DNA of 64,000 bases from Enterobacter ludwigii (GTDB lineage: Bacteria; Pseudomonadota; Gammaproteobacteria; Enterobacterales; Enterobacteriaceae): positions 2,294,001 through 2,358,000 of the forward strand of contig CP083824.1 in the NCBI GenBank assembly GCA_023023105.1. Direction: 5' to 3'. The notes beneath the pieces are model-generated. The model saw only the letters and a list, made by a program, of their open reading frames with translations. It was not told where the DNA came from and searched no databases. Made by a program: the position numbers and the translations under genes. Positions 26,599 to 36,703 of this stretch are shown here, piece after piece. How positions within the stretch are numbered: the first letter of the stretch is position 1; each line of letters begins with the position of its first letter.

Positions 26599-27282
26599 AT
26601 GAAAATATTGATCGTTGAAGATGAAATTAAAACCGGTGAATACCTCAGCAAGGGGCTCACTGAAGCAGGGTTTATTGTCGACCACGCTGACAATGGGCTG
26701 AATGGGTACCATCTCGCCATGACCGCCGAATATGATCTACTGATACTGGATATCATGCTTCCCGATGTGAACGGCTGGGATATTGTCCGCATGCTTCGTT
26801 CTGCCGGAAAAGGCATGCCGATACTGTTACTGACTGCCCTCGGCACGATCGAACACCGGGTTAAGGGGCTGGAGCTGGGGGCAGATGATTATCTGATAAA
26901 GCCATTTGCTTTTGCTGAGCTTCTCGCCCGGGTGAGAACGCTGCTAAGACGCGGAAATACGGTGATCACAGAAAGCCAGTTTCAGGTGGCGGACCTGACG
27001 GTAGATCTCGTTTCAAGAAAAGTGAGCCGCGCCGGAAACCGTATTCTGTTGACCAGCAAAGAATTCAGCTTGCTGGAATTTTTCATGCGTCATCAGGGAG
27101 AAGTGCTCCCCCGCTCCCTGATAGCCTCCCAGGTTTGGGACATGAACTTTGACAGCGACACAAATGCGATTGACGTTGCGGTGAAGCGGCTGCGGGCGAA
27201 AATAGATAGCGATTATGAGCCTAAACTTATCCAGACGGTGCGCGGCGTGGGCTATATGCTGGAGGTCCCGGATGCGCAGTAA
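26599..27282 (+). CDS. silR: Silver/copper response regulator SilR (OmpR family)
   Basis: A 227-residue response regulator. ATG 26599 is chosen because GGGGAG precedes it and the receiver domain starts at once ([20 protein letters not shown]); an upstream ATG at 26569 adds ten residues without support. The phospho-acceptor lies in [18 protein letters not shown] (about D51) and the conserved Lys in [19 protein letters not shown]-terminal winged helix ends [19 protein letters not shown] and VRGVGYMLE. It should bind the palindromes at 26511 and 12821. It overlaps silS by 11 bp. Confidence 0.93.
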   Translation: MKILIVEDEIKTGEYLSKGLTEAGFIVDHADNGLNGYHLAMTAEYDLLILDIMLPDVNGWDIVRMLRSAGKGMPILLLTALGTIEHRVKGLELGADDYLIKPFAFAELLARVRTLLRRGNTVITESQFQVADLTVDLVSRKVSRAGNRILLTSKEFSLLEFFMRHQGEVLPRSLIASQVWDMNFDSDTNAIDVAVKRLRAKIDSDYEPKLIQTVRGVGYMLEVPDAQ

Positions 27283-28726
27283 GGCCCTCAGGCGCCCTTT
27301 TTCTCTTGCCCTGCGGCTGACCTTTTTTATCAGCCTCTCCACGATACTGGCCTTTTTCGCCTTTGCCTGGTTTATGCTGCATTCTGTTGAAAAACATTTT
27401 GCCGAGCAGGATATCAGCGATCTGCAGCAAATCAGCACCGCGATGCAGCGCATATTGCAGTCCCCGTCAGAACCTGACCAGAAGAAAGTCAGTAAAATCA
27501 AAGAGTCGATTGCCAGTTACCGCAACGTTGCCGTCCTGCTTCTTGATCCGCAGGGAAATGAACTGTTCAGCTCGGCACGAGGGGCGGCATTACGCCCGGC
27601 GATGAACTCGGCAGACTTTAGCACGCACCGTCGCGCACAGGACGTATTTCTCTGGTCGGTAGAGGAACCCGCCGGGTCAATGCACGCCGGGTCTGATATG
27701 AAAATGGAAACGTACCGGATTATCGCCTCTTCAGGAACGGCGACACTGCAGGGCAAAACGCAGCGCTATGTCATGCTGATCGGGCTCTCCATTAATTTCC
27801 ATCTGCACTACCTTGAGGCGCTGAAAAAGAATCTGTTCGCGATCGCCACGGTGATAAGCCTGCTGATTATTCTTATCGTTCGTATCGCGGTTCGCCAGGG
27901 GCACCTGCCACTGCGTAACGTCAGCACCGCCATCAAAAACATCACCTCTGAAAATCTCGATGCGCGGCTGGAGCCGTCCCGCGTGCCTGTCGAACTGGAA
28001 CAGCTGGTGATCTCATTCAACCATATGATTGAAAAGATTGAAGATGTCTTTACCCGCCAGGCTAACTTTTCTGCCGATATCGCACACGAAATCAGAACGC
28101 CCATCACGAATCTGGTGACGCAAACCGAAATCGCGCTGAGCCAGAACCGTTCGCAGAAGGAGCTGGAAGATGTACTCTACTCAAGCCTTGAAGAATACAA
28201 CCGGATGACCAGAATGGTCAGCGATATGCTTTTCCTCGCTCAGGCGGATAATAACCAGCTCATTCCTGACAAGGTCATGTTCGACCTGAGTGCAGAGGTC
28301 GTAAAAGTGTTCGATTTCTTTGAGGCGTGGGCGGAAGAACGCAACGTATCGCTGAAATTCAACGGTATGCCCTGCCTGACGGAAGGCGATCCGCAGATGT
28401 TCCGAAGAGCAATTAGTAATCTGATCTCTAATGCGCTGCGCTATACCCCGGGAGGAAAAGCGGTCACCGTCTCGATAAGAGAACAGGACAGCGATTTTGA
28501 ACTGGTGATTGAAAACCCCGGAACCCCCATCCCGGAAGAACATCTGCCAAGGTTGTTTGATCGTTTTTATCGGGTTGATCCATCCAGACAACGTAAAGGT
28601 GAAGGGAGCGGCATTGGGCTTGCCATCGTCAAGTCCATCGTCACTGCGCATCACGGTAAAGTGCATGTGGAATCGGATACCGTATCGACTCGCTTCATCC
28701 TCACCGTACCGCGAAAAGGTGTATAA
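27272..28726 (+). CDS. silS: Silver/copper sensor histidine kinase SilS
   Basis: A 484-residue membrane histidine kinase sensing periplasmic Ag+/Cu+. ATG 27272 has GGAGG upstream and overlaps the silR stop; the longer extension at 27215 is out of keeping with the family. It has membrane helices at about 14-36 and 190-210 flanking a periplasmic sensor domain and a HAMP region ([20 protein letters not shown]). The H-box is [20 protein letters not shown], followed by an N-box ([18 protein letters not shown]) and G-boxes ending [17 protein letters not shown]. The cus/sil naming rests on its pairing with silCFBA. Confidence 0.92.
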   Translation: MRSKALRRPFSLALRLTFFISLSTILAFFAFAWFMLHSVEKHFAEQDISDLQQISTAMQRILQSPSEPDQKKVSKIKESIASYRNVAVLLLDPQGNELFSSARGAALRPAMNSADFSTHRRAQDVFLWSVEEPAGSMHAGSDMKMETYRIIASSGTATLQGKTQRYVMLIGLSINFHLHYLEALKKNLFAIATVISLLIILIVRIAVRQGHLPLRNVSTAIKNITSENLDARLEPSRVPVELEQLVISFNHMIEKIEDVFTRQANFSADIAHEIRTPITNLVTQTEIALSQNRSQKELEDVLYSSLEEYNRMTRMVSDMLFLAQADNNQLIPDKVMFDLSAEVVKVFDFFEAWAEERNVSLKFNGMPCLTEGDPQMFRRAISNLISNALRYTPGGKAVTVSIREQDSDFELVIENPGTPIPEEHLPRLFDRFYRVDPSRQRKGEGSGIGLAIVKSIVTAHHGKVHVESDTVSTRFILTVPRKGV

Positions 28727-28730
28727 GTCG

Positions 28731-29636
28731 TCAGCGCACCGCCCGACACACGTCGCGAACTTTCTCTCTGAGCCACTGATGGCCAGGGTCCCTTTCCATT
28801 CGCGGGTGCCACATCTGTGAGACCGTGATAGTTCGGGCCCTGAAAGGCAGTTCAAAGACGTGCGCATACCCGGTCATCGGTTGATTCAGCAAATACAATG
28901 CCGGCACCATCGCGATCATATCAGACGTCAGCGCGACGGATAGCGCCGTCGGAAAACCCGGCACCACGCTGGCGACTTTACGTTTCATCCCCAATTCCGC
29001 CAGCGCCTCATCGACAAAACCGTGTAACGATCCGTCGGGTGAGGCGACCACATTCCCCCAGGAGACGTAATCATTCAGGCTTACCGTCGGGAGTGACGCC
29101 AGCGGATGCCCCTTGCGCACCACGCCAACAAACCGATCCTGAAATAACCTTTGCAGACGGATTTCAGGCCCCATATTGCTCTGCACACCAATTTCCAGGT
29201 CAACCAGCCCTTCGCGAAGATAGCGCGACGTTTTCTCCGGTTTCGGGGTGAAACGGATACACACGTCAGGTGCGACGTCCGCCACGGCGGCAATCAGCAA
29301 GGGCCCAAACGCCACCACAAAACCGTCGTTGGCTCTGATGGCGAACAGCCGCTCCAGACTTTCCACCTTCAGTGTGTCGGCAGAGGGTTGCAGCACCGCC
29401 CTCGCCTCATGCACGGCGCTTCTGGCGCGGTCCCGTGTGGCTTCGGCCCAGGGTGTCAGTACCATATGACGCCCGGCTCTCACCAGGATCGGATCGCCAG
29501 TCACCTCCCGAAGTCTGCTCAACGTACGGCTCATGGCGGAGGTACTCAGGTTTAAACGCCGCGCCGCGCCCGCAACACTGGCTTCAGCCAGCAGGATGTC
29601 GAGCGCAACAAGCAGATTAAAATCAGGATCGGTCAC
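28731..29636 (-). CDS. LysR-family transcriptional regulator
   Basis: A 301-residue LysR regulator. The N-terminal winged helix reads NLLVALDILLAEASVAGAAR, then STSAMSRTLSRLREVTGDPI (about 6-50), followed by a substrate-binding-type effector domain. It is convergent with silS, with stops 4 bp apart, and divergent from the DHA2 transporter gene whose start is 114 bp away. It is therefore the likely regulator of that exporter. The inducer is unknown. Confidence 0.9.
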   Translation of the reverse strand: MTDPDFNLLVALDILLAEASVAGAARRLNLSTSAMSRTLSRLREVTGDPILVRAGRHMVLTPWAEATRDRARSAVHEARAVLQPSADTLKVESLERLFAIRANDGFVVAFGPLLIAAVADVAPDVCIRFTPKPEKTSRYLREGLVDLEIGVQSNMGPEIRLQRLFQDRFVGVVRKGHPLASLPTVSLNDYVSWGNVVASPDGSLHGFVDEALAELGMKRKVASVVPGFPTALSVALTSDMIAMVPALYLLNQPMTGYAHVFELPFRARTITVSQMWHPRMERDPGHQWLREKVRDVCRAVR

Positions 29637-29750
29637 GGTGGTTCCTCATATAAGGCGTTTAATGCAACGATAAGTTGCAAATGCTGCGTCTTCCGCCCTG
29701 TATACCCCATGGTTATAGTTTCGTCATCAACATTCTTATCTGGAGTTACG

Positions 29751-31169
29751 ATGATGATGCTATTTTCAAATCAACCTGGTGATGAAGGGCTGCCGGGAGA
29801 TGAACGCGCCCGGGTCATGGCCGCAGTGATGACCACCACGCTGATGGGCGTCTTTGATGGCACCATGATCAACATAGCGCTGCCCTCCATGGCGAATGCC
29901 ATGCAGGTGTCCGCGAATGTCGCGGTCTGGTTTGCGAATGGTTATCTGTTGTCGGCGGCAATGACACTCGCCATTTTCGCTGCGCTGGCGGCTCGCATTG
30001 GCTATCGGCGGGTCTTTCTGGCCGGGCTTACCACCTTTACGCTCACCTCCCTCGGCTGCGCACTGGCGAAAACACCCGAGGTGTTGATCGGAATGCGTAT
30101 ATTGCAGGGTATCGGCGGTGCGGCCACCCTCAGTATAGCCCCGGCGATACTGCGTTCCGTGTTCCCCGGTCGACTGCTTGGCCGCATTCTGGGGTTACAC
30201 GCTCTGCTTATCGCCTCCAGCACCGCGATTGCGCCCGTGCTGGGCGGAACGATACTGGACACGCTGAGCTGGCAATGGTTGTTCGCCATTAACATTATTC
30301 CAGGAAGCATTGCCTTGCTGCTGGCCTGGAAGGCTTTACCGCGCAAAGCGGCTGTTGATAGTGCTCCCTTTGATACGATGGGGGCGGTGCTCTCTGCCGC
30401 ACTGTTAGGTTCGACGATCATGACGGCCAACAGTTTTCAGCACGTGTTGCAAAGCGCTGGTCAGGAAAGCGTGACGTGGGCGCTTATCGCCATGGTCAGT
30501 GCCATCGCCTTTATCTGGCATATTCGCCGCAGCCGGGCGCCATTACTGCCCCCCGTCATGTTCAAAAATAGCCGCTTTACACTTGCCGCGTTGACCTCTC
30601 TGGCTTCATTTGTGAGTCAGGGCATCACGTTTGTCGCGCTGCCGTTCCTGTTTCAGAGCGTCTATGGCTACAGTCCGGTCGTTTCCGCCCTGCTTTTCAC
30701 ACCGTGGCCAATCGGTATCGTGCTGATTGCCCCGCATGCCGGGCGTTGGGCGGATACGCTTTCAGCACCGCTGATTTCGACCATCGGACTGATTATTTTT
30801 GTCGTCGGGTTGGTTCTGCTGGCGACGTTACCTTCCAATCCTTCCGCATGGAATATCTGCCTGCGTAGCCTGGTTTGCGGTGTGGGGTTTGGTTGCTTCC
30901 AGAGCCCCAATAACCGGGAAATGCTCTCGAATGTGGCGCGGGAAAATGCCAGTTATGCATCCGGGGTGTTGTCTATCGTCCGAACATTTGGTCAGTGTCT
31001 CGGCGCTGCCGTGGTAGGCGTTCTGCTGACCATCGCCGCAGCACCCGAACATCAAACGCTTGATGAGCAAACGGTCCATCTGGCGCTGTGGATCGCCGTG
31101 ATTGCCTCAACGGGATCGGTATTGTTTAGCCTGAGCAGGCTACGTCCCGCAGTCCGGGCCGCAGCCTAA
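29751..31169 (+). CDS. DHA2-family MFS drug/compound exporter
   Basis: A 472-residue major facilitator of the 14-helix EmrB/QacA type. The start at 29751 has TGGAG upstream; 29709 would add unsupported residues. Conserved segments are the helix-1 motif GVFDGTMINIALPSMANAM and motif C-like GGTILDTLSWQWLFAINIIP. The QSPNNREMLSNVARENASYA segment between helices 11 and 12 is typical of DHA2 exporters. It should export cationic or amphipathic compounds by proton antiport; the substrate cannot be given. The divergent LysR gene suggests inducible expression, and a perfect 11-bp hairpin terminator follows. Confidence 0.88.
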   Translation: MMMLFSNQPGDEGLPGDERARVMAAVMTTTLMGVFDGTMINIALPSMANAMQVSANVAVWFANGYLLSAAMTLAIFAALAARIGYRRVFLAGLTTFTLTSLGCALAKTPEVLIGMRILQGIGGAATLSIAPAILRSVFPGRLLGRILGLHALLIASSTAIAPVLGGTILDTLSWQWLFAINIIPGSIALLLAWKALPRKAAVDSAPFDTMGAVLSAALLGSTIMTANSFQHVLQSAGQESVTWALIAMVSAIAFIWHIRRSRAPLLPPVMFKNSRFTLAALTSLASFVSQGITFVALPFLFQSVYGYSPVVSALLFTPWPIGIVLIAPHAGRWADTLSAPLISTIGLIIFVVGLVLLATLPSNPSAWNICLRSLVCGVGFGCFQSPNNREMLSNVARENASYASGVLSIVRTFGQCLGAAVVGVLLTIAAAPEHQTLDEQTVHLALWIAVIASTGSVLFSLSRLRPAVRAAA

Positions 31170-31173
31170 ACCT

Positions 31174-31199
31174 GGTGCAGCGCCTGACGGCGCTGCACC
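31174..31199. terminator. Bidirectional terminator hairpin
   Basis: GGTGCAGCGCC and GGCGCTGCACC form a perfect 11-bp stem around TGAC, between the convergent exporter gene and the DUF2891 operon. TTCGTTT follows on the plus strand. Confidence 0.8.
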
Positions 31200-31204
31200 T
31201 TCGT

Positions 31205-32200
31205 TTATTCCAGAGCGAGCAACGCAAAGCTCGCCAGCCAGTGTCCGCCGCTGTAGTGGCTACCCACCACATGCTCTACGCTTGCGGCAAGATGTTTTGT
31301 CACGGCATCACGCAATGCCTGCTGTGCCGGATGGTTTGCCGGCAATGCTTTGGCAATATGCTTCATACACCAGGCACGGCTCAGGTTTAATCCGTCCAGA
31401 TGAGCAATTTTCGGGTCGGTTCGGTCACTCACTTCCGCCGGGTTCATCAGTGCCGCAATCGACCCCACCTCCGGCAGAAACGCGTCAAACCACGCCGGGA
31501 AGTCCTCTGACACCTTGCTCATCAGTAACGCTTCGGTCAACGCGCCGGAAATATACTCATCGCCACCGGGTTCGTAGTGAGCCGGATAACGCGTGTCGGC
31601 AAGATAAAACCGCTCCGCCGCCGTCAGAATAGACTGCGCAAGCGCACTATCTTCCACTCCCCGGGCGTAATCGAGTGCCAGTGCGAGCGCAAACGCCGTG
31701 TTGTAGTGCGTCCCGACGCGGATCGGATAGGTGAGCTTATTCAGGTAATCTACCAGCCTGTCGCGAATGTCCAGCGTTAAGGGTTGTAGTGTCTGATACC
31801 AGCCAGCGGCCTGAGGCAACGACGACTGTTTCAGTTCCTGGGCCAGCGCCAGCAGCCAGCCGTAACCATACGGCCGCTCAAACGACGCGCGGAACGGGGC
31901 GGTGAAATAGGCCAACTCCTTTGCCACATTCTCTTCTGTCAGGTGCTCATCGATGAGCGCGACAATCTCCTCTCTGCACGGCAATTCTGGATAAAGACGC
32001 ACGCAGCGCAGCAGCAGCCAGTAGCCGTGCACCGCCGAATGCCAGTCAAAACAGCCGTAGAAAATCGGGTGCAATTCGCGAGGTGGCAGAACATCTCCAT
32101 CATCATTCAGCAGGTGCATAATGTGGTTCGGATATTCCTGGCGCAAATAGGTCAATGGCATGCGGGCAAACGCGTCAGCCTGATGTTGCGTTAATTCCAT
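31205..32200 (-). CDS. DUF2891 family protein
   Basis: A 331-residue protein, apparently cytoplasmic, with an all-helical, toroid-like pattern. Recognisable family stretches are LHPIFYGCFDWHSAVHGYW near residue 50, RPYGYGWLLALAQEL near 110, and YPIRVGTHYNTAFALALALD near 160. VGSHYSGGHWLASFALLAL closes the C-terminus. The repeated H/W/G motifs suggest a carbohydrate-binding or hydrolase-like (alpha/alpha-barrel) fold, but no activity is established. It is last in an operon with DUF979 and DUF969 membrane proteins, 9 bp after the DUF979 gene. Confidence 0.85.
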   Translation of the reverse strand: MELTQHQADAFARMPLTYLRQEYPNHIMHLLNDDGDVLPPRELHPIFYGCFDWHSAVHGYWLLLRCVRLYPELPCREEIVALIDEHLTEENVAKELAYFTAPFRASFERPYGYGWLLALAQELKQSSLPQAAGWYQTLQPLTLDIRDRLVDYLNKLTYPIRVGTHYNTAFALALALDYARGVEDSALAQSILTAAERFYLADTRYPAHYEPGGDEYISGALTEALLMSKVSEDFPAWFDAFLPEVGSIAALMNPAEVSDRTDPKIAHLDGLNLSRAWCMKHIAKALPANHPAQQALRDAVTKHLAASVEHVVGSHYSGGHWLASFALLALE

Positions 32201-32209
32201 AACAGCTCC

Positions 32210-33196
32210 TTAGCGAAACACGAGGAAATACATTAAGAACACGTTCACCACCAGCAGGGTTAACGCGGTTGGGATCTGGATCTTGATCACCTGATATTTG
32301 TCTTTCAGCTCCAGCAGCGCGGCGGGAACGATATTGAAATTCGCCGCCATCGGCGTCATTAACGTGCCGCAATAGCCCGCGTACATGCCAATCGCCAGCA
32401 GCGGCGCCGGGTTGCCGTGATGCACGTTGATCAGGAACGGTAAGGCGATGCCGGCACTCAGCACCGGGAAGGCCGCAAACGCGTTACCCATGATCATGGT
32501 GAACAGCGCCATACCCACGCAGTAGATGACCACCAGCATGAAGCGGCTATCCGGGTTAACGAACAGGCTCACCACCTTCTGCACTGAATCACCGGTATTG
32601 GCCGCCACGAACACGCCGCCGAGCATGGCCAGCATTTGCGGCAGGATCACCGCCCAGCCGATGGTATCGACAAGACGACGAGACTGACGAACCGCATGCA
32701 GCGGCGTGCCTTTGGTCAGCCACCAGCCGGTGAGGATCGCCGCGACACAAGCCACGCAAAGTGCCGCCAGGGTGAGTTGTTTCTGATCGAGCAGGAACAC
32801 ACCGCCTACAGAAACCCCTTTCAGGAATAACGTCCCGAGAACCGTCACCACCGGGATCATCAGTGCGGGCAGGAACAGCCAGTTTTTGAGCCGGTTTGAC
32901 GAGGCAACCCGCTCTTCATCGGAGGCCATTTTATAGTGCCCTTTCCCGACCAGCCCAAAACCCGCCAGCAGCGCGATAACGATGACACTGCCGCCAATGA
33001 TCCGGTAGGCCAGCGATTTACCGAGCTCCTGCACCATCAGGTCGCCAAACAGGAAGATCCCGCCGAATAAAAACCAGAACAGCGCAGTGGTAAAACGCTT
33101 AGGATTGGCACGATCGCGCAGGGTCATCACAACCAGCAGCATCACGACAAAGCCAATCAGGTAGTACACGCGGTTAATGGTAATAAGCGTCATCAT
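32210..33196 (-). CDS. DUF979 family inner-membrane protein
   Basis: A 328-residue polytopic membrane protein with about nine to ten hydrophobic segments, rich in permease-like motifs (FTMIMGNAFAAFPVLSAGIA, MYAGYCGTLMTPMAANFNIV). ATG 33196 overlaps the stop of the DUF969 gene (ATGA), giving translational coupling; a longer in-frame extension to 33322 runs inside that gene and is rejected. DUF969 and DUF979 occur as a pair and probably form a two-subunit transporter. The substrate is unknown from this sequence. Confidence 0.88.
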   Translation of the reverse strand: MMTLITINRVYYLIGFVVMLLVVMTLRDRANPKRFTTALFWFLFGGIFLFGDLMVQELGKSLAYRIIGGSVIVIALLAGFGLVGKGHYKMASDEERVASSNRLKNWLFLPALMIPVVTVLGTLFLKGVSVGGVFLLDQKQLTLAALCVACVAAILTGWWLTKGTPLHAVRQSRRLVDTIGWAVILPQMLAMLGGVFVAANTGDSVQKVVSLFVNPDSRFMLVVIYCVGMALFTMIMGNAFAAFPVLSAGIALPFLINVHHGNPAPLLAIGMYAGYCGTLMTPMAANFNIVPAALLELKDKYQVIKIQIPTALTLLVVNVFLMYFLVFR

Positions 33197-33915
33197 TGCG
33201 CGGCCTCCTGCGTTCCCTGCTCCGCGCGCCAGGCCATCACGTCGCGACGGATGCTCGCATCCAGACGCAGCAGGCGCGTCATATGAATAATCAATGCCGC
33301 AATCGCGGTCGGGATGGCCCACAGACCAATATGGAGCGGTTCAATGCCCTGAATGCCATTCTCTTTCAGGAACGCGTCAATCAGCAGCACCGCGCCAAAG
33401 GCAATAAAGATGTCTTCCCCAAAGAAGACCGCGATGTTGTCACACGCGGCGGCATGGGCTTTGATTTTGTCGCGAATGTGCTGCGGCAGCTCGCCATATT
33501 CGTTCAGCGCCGCCCCTTCGGCCATCGGTGCCAGCAGCGGACGTACCGTCTGTGCATGACCGCCCAGCGACATCAGACCCAGTGCAGCCGTACCTTCACG
33601 AGCGACAAAGTAGAGCATCAGAATACGCGCAGATGTGGCGCTGGCGATCTTCGCCACCCAGGCCTGGGCGCGCTCTTTAAGCCCGTAGTACTCCAGCAAA
33701 CCGATAACGGGCAGGATCAGAATGAAGGTCGCCAGCGATCGGCTATTCACAAACTTCTCGCCGAAGGTTTCCAGCAGCATACCGAAATCCATGCCGACCA
33801 GCAGACCCGTCGCCAGCCCCGCCACCACAACCACCAGTAGCGGGTTGAAGCGCAGTGCAAAACCAATAACCACGATCGGTATCCCGATCAGCGGTAACAG
33901 CGTAGTACCGTCCAT
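33193..33915 (-). CDS. DUF969 family inner-membrane protein
   Basis: A 240-residue membrane protein with several hydrophobic helices in the N-terminal half (PLIGIPIVVIGFALRF, LLVVVVAGLATGLLVG, SLATFILILPVIGLLEYYGL). The family motif GTAALGLMSLGGHAQTVRPL and the acidic FFGEDIFIAFGAV are present. It is the first gene of the DUF969-DUF979-DUF2891 operon and is divergent from a winged-helix regulator 200 bp away. It is likely a transporter half paired with DUF979. Confidence 0.88.
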   Translation of the reverse strand: MDGTTLLPLIGIPIVVIGFALRFNPLLVVVVAGLATGLLVGMDFGMLLETFGEKFVNSRSLATFILILPVIGLLEYYGLKERAQAWVAKIASATSARILMLYFVAREGTAALGLMSLGGHAQTVRPLLAPMAEGAALNEYGELPQHIRDKIKAHAAACDNIAVFFGEDIFIAFGAVLLIDAFLKENGIQGIEPLHIGLWAIPTAIAALIIHMTRLLRLDASIRRDVMAWRAEQGTQEAAQ

Positions 33916-34116
33916 AAACGTTTACCCTATCGAAAGTGAGCGTTGCGCGCCGACGGCTATTTTTTTAATTTGCGGCGAGCGATGTTGTGTTTTGTTGGCA
34001 GGCTTCGCAAAACCTGCGCTAAAAAGCTATATCTGAACCTCAAAAACATGTAAACAAATTATCAATAAAATGTTCTTATTTTATCGACGAGTTTACATTT
34101 CTGGCTAAGGACCCTT

Positions 34117-34662
34117 ATGACCACCAAAAAGAGTGCTTCATCACCTCGCGAAGATATCAATGATGGCCGTATCGTCTCTTCCCGCCATCTGGTATCCGAG
34201 CGCTGCGCAGAGTTATCAGAGCTGGAATACGCGCTGATCATGACCAGTAACGCGTTTAACAAATGGATGGTGCGCTGCATGGCGGCTGCCGGAGAGCCCG
34301 ATATGGGCGCGTTTGACGTTTCACTGCTGCATCACGTGAACCACCGTGACCGCAAGAAAAAGCTGGCCGATATCTGTTTCGTCCTCAACGTGGAAGATAC
34401 CCACGTAGTGACCTATGCCCTGAAAAAGCTGGTCAAAGCGGGCTACGTGACGAGCGAGAAAGCGGGTAAAGAGCTCTTCTTCTCCACTACGGAGGAAGGT
34501 AAAGCGTTATGCATGAAATACCGTGATGTTCGTGAGGCGTGCCTTATCAATATTCAGGCAGAGAGCGGCATTTCAGGGGGATCGATTGGAGACACCGCAC
34601 AACTGTTACGCACCATATCATCACTGTATGACACTGCGGCCCGGGCGGCAGCCTCACTGTAA
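34117..34662 (+). CDS. Winged-helix (MarR-like) transcriptional regulator
   Basis: A 181-residue protein with a MarR-type winged helix in the middle (VSLLHHVNHRDRKKKLADIC, DTHVVTYALKKLVKAGYVTS, then a wing KAGKELFFSTTEEGKAL). The N-terminal 35 residues are polar. It is transcribed divergently from the DUF969 operon, so it is the likely regulator of that operon. The ligand is unknown. Confidence 0.85.
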   Translation: MTTKKSASSPREDINDGRIVSSRHLVSERCAELSELEYALIMTSNAFNKWMVRCMAAAGEPDMGAFDVSLLHHVNHRDRKKKLADICFVLNVEDTHVVTYALKKLVKAGYVTSEKAGKELFFSTTEEGKALCMKYRDVREACLINIQAESGISGGSIGDTAQLLRTISSLYDTAARAAASL

Positions 34663-34747
34663 GTTGAGTTGCCACATAAGGTTCATTTTTCTGTCATTGA
34701 ACTCCATTACGCTTGCGGGATTTTAACAAGGTGTTGAGGAAAGAAGT

Positions 34748-35500
34748 GTGAATTCAATGGCTAAGGTATTACTGCTGGCATTACCCGTATTCAGTGCAAC
34801 GGCAATGGCGGCTAACCGTGACCTGTGTGAACCCAAAGCGTATGAAATGGCGCTGCGCTATCAGCAGAAATCGGCCGAGATTATGGCGCTTCAGATGCAG
34901 ACGTATCGGTTTGCTACTGAGCGTTTCAATGAAAAATTAAAAGATCTGAAAACGCCAGAGAATTACGCCGTCGTCATGGATCTGGATGAAACCGTCCTCG
35001 ATAACACCCCGTTACTGGTGCGCGACATGGAGCAGTGTCACGATTTTACCCAATGGGATACCTGGAGTGAGTGGGAGAAACACGGCAAACCCGGGTTGAT
35101 CCCCGGTGCGAAAGCCTTTCTTGACCACGTGAATCAAAGCAAAGTCCGTATTTATTATGTTTCGGATCGTATGCAGGAAAACAAAGCCGACACGCTCAAT
35201 ACGTTAAAATCTCTGGGACTTCCACAGGTTACAGACGAGAGCGTACTTCTGGATACGGTCAGCAAAGAAGAGCGTCGCCAGAGTATCCTCAAAAAACAGC
35301 AGATCGTGATGCTGTTCGGCGACAGCCTGCCGGATTTCGCCGTGCAATTTAAAAACAAAAAACCGAGCGAGCAGCAGCGTGAGCTGGTTGAGGCCAGCGC
35401 TGAACACTTCGGCAATGACTGGATTGTGCTGCCTAATGCTGCTTATGGCTCCTGGTCAAAATCGACGCCGGACAGCTGGAACGCACCGCTGAAAAAATAA
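34748..35500 (+). CDS. Secreted class C (lipoprotein e(P4)-type) acid phosphatase / 5'-nucleotidase
   Basis: A 250-residue HAD-superfamily phosphatase acting in the periplasm on nucleotides and other phosphomonoesters. A GTG start at 34748 is supported by GAGGA seven bases upstream; ATG 34757 is the alternative. The signal peptide ends SATAMAAN. HAD motif I is VVMDLDETVLDNTPLL (nucleophile D plus second D). Motif II is IYYVSDRM, and the FGDSLPDF segment supplies the C-terminal acidic residues. It is not a lipoprotein here, since no Cys lipobox is present, unlike Haemophilus e(P4). It is a stand-alone gene followed by a hairpin. Confidence 0.88.
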   Translation: MNSMAKVLLLALPVFSATAMAANRDLCEPKAYEMALRYQQKSAEIMALQMQTYRFATERFNEKLKDLKTPENYAVVMDLDETVLDNTPLLVRDMEQCHDFTQWDTWSEWEKHGKPGLIPGAKAFLDHVNQSKVRIYYVSDRMQENKADTLNTLKSLGLPQVTDESVLLDTVSKEERRQSILKKQQIVMLFGDSLPDFAVQFKNKKPSEQQRELVEASAEHFGNDWIVLPNAAYGSWSKSTPDSWNAPLKK

Positions 35501-35510
35501 CGTCTTACGG

Positions 35511-35538
35511 GCCGGGAATGGTGTCTGCACCACCCGGC
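35511..35538 (+). terminator. Hairpin after the acid phosphatase gene
   Basis: GCCGGG..TGGTG and CACCA.CCGGC form a long imperfect stem around TCTG, 11 bp beyond the stop. Only a short T-rich stretch follows, so termination may be partial. Confidence 0.5.
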
Positions 35539-35621
35539 TATTATGCTGGCTCCTGTCATTATTAGGTAGGTTCTTCTATTTTTACGGAGAAGTAAGATGA
35601 GCGCTTTCAAAGGAGACTCTT

Positions 35622-36608
35622 ATGCTTACCGTGAAAAAACTTGCTCTGTCCACGCTGATATCCAGTGCATTACTTCTCTACCCTTCATTACAGGTTTTGG
35701 CAAATACGCCTCAGCACGTTGTTGAACAACCAGCTGGCGGATACCGCGTTCAGATCGGCGATATTATCGTCACTTCGTTTACAGACGGGAGCGTCGCTCA
35801 GGATCTGCATAAATTACTGCGCCGGACAACGCCACAAAAGATTGATGCTTTGCTCGCGAAAAATTTCCAGACCAACCCGGCTGAAGTGTCCATTAACGCT
35901 TTCCTGATAGCGATGCCCGGACACAAAATCCTGGTGGATACCGGCTCAGGCCAGCTCTTTGGCCCCGGTAACGGTGGACGTCTGATTGAGAGCCTTGCCA
36001 CGCAGGGGGTTAAGCCGCAGGATATTACCGAAATCCTGCTCACTCACGTCCATTCCGATCATGCTGGCGGCCTGGTGAAGGACGGTAAAGTGGTGTTCAG
36101 CAACGCGCGCGTTTTCGTTGGAAAACCGGAAATCGACTTTTTCTTTAATGACGATAATCAGAAAAAAACAGGCTACGGCAAGAACTACTTTGACGTCGCT
36201 CAGAAAACGTTAAAACCTTACCTTGATGCAGGCAAAGTCGTGCCTTTTTCTGGCACTTCCGAGCTTATTCCAGGCATTACCGGCACGGTACATCCCGGCC
36301 ATACACCGGGATCAGCCTTCTATACGCTGACAAGTAAAGGCGAGAAGATCACCTTCGTGGGCGATATTATTCATGCTGCGGCGGTCCAGTTCCCGCAGCC
36401 CGACGTGACTATCACCTACGATGAAGATCAGAACAAAGCGGCACGCGTGCGCGAAGAGGCGTTTGCGGGCTTTGTGAGAAATAAAGACCTGGTTGCCGCG
36501 CCCCATCTACCGTTCCCGGGTATCGGCTATGTCACCAAAGGCGAAAACGGCGGCTATGGGTGGGTGCCTGTCACCTATACCAACCGGGACGCCAGCCGTG
36601 CGGAATAA
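35622..36608 (+). CDS. Periplasmic MBL-fold metallo-hydrolase
   Basis: A 328-residue secreted metallo-beta-lactamase-fold enzyme. The signal peptide (1-27) ends LQVLA. Metal ligands lie in LLTHVHSDHAGGL (HxHxDH), HPGHTPGS and FVGDIIHAA. This is the pattern of lactonase/thiol hydrolase-like MBL proteins, not of a typical beta-lactamase. AAAGGAG precedes the ATG. The substrate is unknown; quorum-quenching-type lactonase is one possibility but unproven. It stands alone between the acid phosphatase and the VF530 gene. Confidence 0.88.
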   Translation: MLTVKKLALSTLISSALLLYPSLQVLANTPQHVVEQPAGGYRVQIGDIIVTSFTDGSVAQDLHKLLRRTTPQKIDALLAKNFQTNPAEVSINAFLIAMPGHKILVDTGSGQLFGPGNGGRLIESLATQGVKPQDITEILLTHVHSDHAGGLVKDGKVVFSNARVFVGKPEIDFFFNDDNQKKTGYGKNYFDVAQKTLKPYLDAGKVVPFSGTSELIPGITGTVHPGHTPGSAFYTLTSKGEKITFVGDIIHAAAVQFPQPDVTITYDEDQNKAARVREEAFAGFVRNKDLVAAPHLPFPGIGYVTKGENGGYGWVPVTYTNRDASRAE

Positions 36609-36703
36609 GCATCAGCGCGGGATGTCATTGCCGCTTCCCGTGCTTTCTTGTACCCTTTCACCGGTTAACCCAACCCCATTAAAATTGAGACATCCGGACG
36701 CTT

